Shown: piece by piece, positions 61,296 to 64,000 of the stretch
Layout: each line of letters opens with the position of its first letter
Numbering within the stretch: the stretch's first letter is position 1
Origin: Weeksellaceae bacterium
GTDB lineage: Bacteria > Bacteroidota > Bacteroidia > Flavobacteriales > Weeksellaceae
Assembly (NCBI GenBank): GCA_949788275.1
Contig: OX460916.1
Span: forward strand, 2,914,001-2,978,000
Direction: 5' to 3'
DNA: 64,000 bases
Notes under the pieces: model-generated
Told to the model about the DNA's origin: nothing
Seen by the model: the letters and a program-made list of their open reading frames with translations, nothing else
Database searches by the model: none
Position numbers and translations under genes: made by a program

Positions 61296-63273
61296 TTCGA
61301 TAGGCACCTTCATCAGCTGTTTTCCATAATAGAGACAGCGATAAATGGCTAATTGAATCTAAATAATTAATATAACTAGGGTAATTGCTGGCATCAGCAA
61401 TTACCCTTTTTTGTGGAAGTTTTTCAGGTTTTAGAGCTGAGTTTCTCAGTAAAATTATATCGGCCGTGGTATCGAGCACCTGGGGGTAGCTGCCCAAGTA
61501 TAATCGAAATTCATCGGTCTGTATAAACGATTTTGTTTTGATATACTTAGAATGGTATAAGGTATCTTCTAGGTTGTAATACGCGACAGAACCAATGCGA
61601 TTGTAGTCGATGTATGGCCCAATCGTATAGGCTAAAGCGGTAGTGTCTGTAGAAAGGGTACTAAAGATGTTGATTGTTTCGCCCGAACGAACTCCAATCA
61701 CCGTTTCTTTGGAACGATGAAAGATAACTAATTCGTTACTCGTTCTTATCGTATATAGGCTCCATGTTCGTTCAAGCTGTAGAAAGAGTAGCGTTAAAGA
61801 GACCATAAATAAGGCCTTTTTTGAACGATGAATAACCATAAATCGAACGTAATAAAGCGCAATATATAAGACCACTACACTGAGTGGAGAAATAATTAAT
61901 TGCTTAAAAATAAACCCTTCACGTTCACTCAGCCAATGAATATAGGCGTTCATAAGATAAATAAAACCATTAAAAAGCGTCACCCACAAAGAAACGTTTA
62001 ATGCAAGTAGGGTAAGAACTATAGAAACCATAGAACCGCTTAAAATGAAAATGGAGGCAGGGATCATGAAAAGATTCCCGGCTAAGAATAAACCAGGAAA
62101 TTGGTGAAAACTGTATACGGTTAATGGCATTGTTCCTAATTGTGCTGCCGTTGTGGTTGCACATAGTTCGTAAATACGTCTTAAAACTCGATTCTTTCCT
62201 TTCCACATATAATCAAAAGCAGGATACAACCATGCGATGAAAAAAACGGCTGAGAAGCTAAGTAAAAACCCTACACCAAAAAGATGATTCGGGTTAAGCA
62301 GTAAGAGAATGCAACCAGCCAATGAAAGAGAATGATAGATGTTTCTTGGTCTATGCAATAAACCACTGAAATAGTAAATGCTAAGCATTAGAGATGCTCT
62401 AAAAACAGACGGAACAAGTTCTACATAGAATGCGAAACCCCATATGATTAATAGACTTATCAAGATGCGAGTCCTATTGTTACCAATTAACCAGCGTAGC
62501 GGATAGAGGAGGTAATAAATAATCCCAAAAATTAGCACAACATGTAGCCCCGAAATAGCTAGAATATGAACGACGCCTGTGTCTCTATACGAAGTATATA
62601 GACTGTCGGATAATTCAGCTCGATCACCCAAAAGCATTGCTCCAATCAACCCCCTTGTCTCTGCGCTATATCCTTGGACTAGTAATCGATTCTGAATATG
62701 CTTTTTGGAACGCGCTACTGTATTTTTCCATCCTTTACCTTTGCCCACTTCAACCACAAAAGAGTGACAAAACATTTGTGCATGAATTCGTTGCTGTTTT
62801 AAATACTGCCTATAATCAAATTGGTAGGGATTTAGTGCTTTAGGAGTTGGCACTAACTGTCCATAGACGATGATTTCATCTTTCGGATAATGATGGGAGG
62901 AATGCGGAAGATAGAGAAGTACGGATTGTTGACTGTAGATATCTTGTGCGATGTATTTTTGATACTGGGCAGTTGGTTTTAACGCTTTATCAATTAGTAG
63001 ATAGTGAATCCTCTCTTTTTCTTTTGAAAGATCAACGCGGGTTACCTTTTCGTTAAAATGCTGGTGTCTCAATAATCCAATTATAGCGAAAGCGCCCATA
63101 AAACCGAGTGTCTTATAAGGTAGTGTTCGAATTAATATACTGAACATGAGAAGGAATAGAAGACTAAAAAAATAAATCCGTAAATTTGTAGCAGCATTCA
63201 ACCGATCAGAACAATAAATTCCGATCGCCAAAGAGAGAAAGACATAGAAAAATAAATATTTTTTCACGTCCAT
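61285..63273 (-). CDS. ComEC/Rec2-family DNA-uptake channel, short form
   Basis: A 662-residue inner-membrane protein. N-terminal helices and a DUF4131-like soluble region (residues about 30-190) precede the competence domain, recognised by GAMLLGDRAELSDSLYTSY and VHILAISGLHVVLIFGIIYY, with about ten membrane helices. ComEC carries single-stranded DNA across the inner membrane during transformation. The C-terminal 160 residues have no HxHxDH metal site, so the beta-lactamase-like nuclease domain found in many homologues is missing or unrecognisable. No other competence gene is visible nearby. Confidence 0.88.
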   Translation of the reverse strand: MDVKKYLFFYVFLSLAIGIYCSDRLNAATNLRIYFFSLLFLLMFSILIRTLPYKTLGFMGAFAIIGLLRHQHFNEKVTRVDLSKEKERIHYLLIDKALKPTAQYQKYIAQDIYSQQSVLLYLPHSSHHYPKDEIIVYGQLVPTPKALNPYQFDYRQYLKQQRIHAQMFCHSFVVEVGKGKGWKNTVARSKKHIQNRLLVQGYSAETRGLIGAMLLGDRAELSDSLYTSYRDTGVVHILAISGLHVVLIFGIIYYLLYPLRWLIGNNRTRILISLLIIWGFAFYVELVPSVFRASLMLSIYYFSGLLHRPRNIYHSLSLAGCILLLLNPNHLFGVGFLLSFSAVFFIAWLYPAFDYMWKGKNRVLRRIYELCATTTAAQLGTMPLTVYSFHQFPGLFLAGNLFMIPASIFILSGSMVSIVLTLLALNVSLWVTLFNGFIYLMNAYIHWLSEREGFIFKQLIISPLSVVVLYIALYYVRFMVIHRSKKALFMVSLTLLFLQLERTWSLYTIRTSNELVIFHRSKETVIGVRSGETINIFSTLSTDTTALAYTIGPYIDYNRIGSVAYYNLEDTLYHSKYIKTKSFIQTDEFRLYLGSYPQVLDTTADIILLRNSALKPEKLPQKRVIADASNYPSYINYLDSISHLSLSLLWKTADEGAYRIKF

Positions 63274-63344
63274 TAATCTAATTATTTAAAACAGAAGTGA
63301 GTGTGTTTTAAATAGTTATAATCGAATAAATTAAAAATAATCGA

Positions 63345-63782
63345 ATGAGAAATATGCTTTCACTAGTGGTTATGTTGATCGTTCAATGGAGCTTTGCTCA
63401 AATTGATGTTAAACTAACCATCACCAACTTAAAAAAAACGGAAGGTAATTTATCGATTGAGTTCTACCGAAGTGTTGAAAATTACACCAAAGGAACCAAT
63501 GCTTTTAAAAAAATCTATGTTCCCGTAGAGAACCTTGATAAATTTGAAACGACCTTTAAAAATGTTGACGAGACCTATTATGCTGTAAAAGTATACTTAG
63601 ATGTCAATAAAAATAAACAGCTCGATAAAAGTTTTTTTGGAATTAGAAAAGAACCCTATGGCTTCTCGGGAGATGAAAAACCTTTTTTAAGAGAACCTAC
63701 TTTTGAAGAAGCAAAGATCCTGATGACCAAAGAGAATAATCAAATTACTATTCAACTGAATAATAACAAAGGAGACGATTAA
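63345..63782 (+). CDS. DUF2141 secreted protein
   Basis: A 145-residue protein with signal peptide (MLIVQWSFAQ) and a small beta-sandwich of the DUF2141 family: VKVYLDVNKNKQLDKSFFGI and RKEPYGFSGDEKPF. The Asp/Asn-rich DVNKNKQLD looks like a calcium-binding turn. Function unknown. It is divergent from the ComEC-like gene; its last codons form half of a palindrome with the convergent gene at the window edge. Confidence 0.85.
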   Translation: MRNMLSLVVMLIVQWSFAQIDVKLTITNLKKTEGNLSIEFYRSVENYTKGTNAFKKIYVPVENLDKFETTFKNVDETYYAVKVYLDVNKNKQLDKSFFGIRKEPYGFSGDEKPFLREPTFEEAKILMTKENNQITIQLNNNKGDD

Positions 63783-63799
63783 TCGTCTCCTTTGTTATT
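63762..63799. terminator. 38-bp perfect palindrome between two convergent genes
   Basis: 19-bp arms with no spacer, centred on TTAA at 63779-63782, which supplies both stop codons (TAA on each strand). It encodes NNKGDD at the end of both proteins. Likely a bidirectional terminator, although no T-run follows. Confidence 0.7.
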
Positions 63800-64000
63800 T
63801 AACTGAATAGATAAACCAACAGCAACCCCAAATAGTAAGGGCTGACTTCGATCGACATCACTAACCGAATTCATTAAATATTTAAGACCCGGTTCTAAGC
63901 TGATAAAAGTACTATTGCTCAATTTATAATCCAACTTCATTCCTAAGTTACCACTAAAGCTTACTTTATTTAAATTCGTCGCTTCACCAATATGCAAGGT
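63779..64000 (-). CDS. outer-membrane beta-barrel protein, C-terminal part (cut by window edge)
   Basis: The last 73 or so residues of a leftward gene that starts beyond the right end of the window. Alternating hydrophobic residues with turns (GNLGMKLDYKLSNSTFISLE, GLKYLMNSV, LLFGVAVGLSIQLN) suggest beta-barrel strands of an outer-membrane protein. The first visible TTG is not a credible start. The stop overlaps that of the DUF2141 gene. Confidence 0.6.
   Translation of the reverse strand, partial: TLHIGEATNLNKVSFSGNLGMKLDYKLSNSTFISLEPGLKYLMNSVSDVDRSQPLLFGVAVGLSIQLNNKGDD

Noticed and set aside
1-64000. CRISPR arrays, tRNA and rRNA genes.
   Set aside because: I saw no regularly spaced identical repeats with unique spacers, no tRNA cloverleaf and no rRNA segments; the tandem tract at 48594 has a 7-bp period without spacers.

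Overview
The window looks like a chromosome segment from a low-GC Bacteroidota, most likely class Flavobacteriia; Weeksellaceae-like is a guess from gene content and no species is assigned. Support: a complete 14-gene nuoA-N operon with separate nuoC and nuoD and a very short nuoG; family signatures typical of the phylum (GLPGLI protein, carboxypeptidase-regulatory-like TonB receptor, DUF2141, DUF2797, S9 peptidases next to POT transporters); a class II HMG-CoA reductase (mevalonate route); few Shine-Dalgarno sites but A-rich leaders; and several promoter cores of the TAnnTTTG type.

Layout. 0-5.4 kb: a leftward block (unknown protein, glutaminyl cyclase lipoprotein, ruvC, GH3-like enzyme) and a rightward DUF2797 protein and small lipoprotein. 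5.7-9.0 kb: mfd, apparently transcribed from a promoter almost on its TTG start. 9.3-22.2 kb: nuoABCDEFGHIJKLMN, ending in a strong terminator. 22.3-30.5 kb: a degraded, AT-rich accessory island with secreted small proteins (WG-repeat, GLPGLI, two DUF6624-like), a complete IS21-family insertion sequence that splits one DUF6624-like gene with a perfect 5-bp target duplication, a toxin-antitoxin pair with a frameshifted toxin, IS256-type remnants, a 101-bp MITE-like element, a frameshifted double-glycine leader peptide, and a 61-bp inverted repeat enclosing 4.3 kb. 30.5-38.6 kb: M1 peptidase, coaX, leuS, a small membrane protein and a PhoR/PhoB-like two-component pair. 38.7-42.7 kb: a TonB-dependent receptor and a beta-helix lipoprotein preceded by two Pho-box-like direct repeats. 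43-48.6 kb: SufT-like protein, SPFH protein, HdeD-like protein, prolyl oligopeptidase, alcohol dehydrogenase. 49-53.4 kb: ECF sigma / membrane regulator / outer-membrane barrel operon, then leftward YkgJ-type protein and HMG-CoA reductase. 53.6-61.3 kb: a peptide-use cluster (dipeptidyl peptidase IV, three tandem POT transporters, thioredoxin-like protein). 61.3-64 kb: ComEC-like protein, DUF2141 protein and the end of a beta-barrel gene cut by the window edge.

How it fits together: complex I supplies respiratory energy; secreted S9 and M1 peptidases release small peptides that the three POT carriers can import; the two-component pair probably controls the adjacent receptor/lipoprotein operon; the sigma-factor operon looks like an envelope-sensing unit. 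The best candidates for something undescribed are a family of five interspersed intergenic elements whose internal hairpin arms differ between copies yet stay complementary, and the nested mobile structure of the 22-28 kb island. All calls are from reading sequence; no database search was run.
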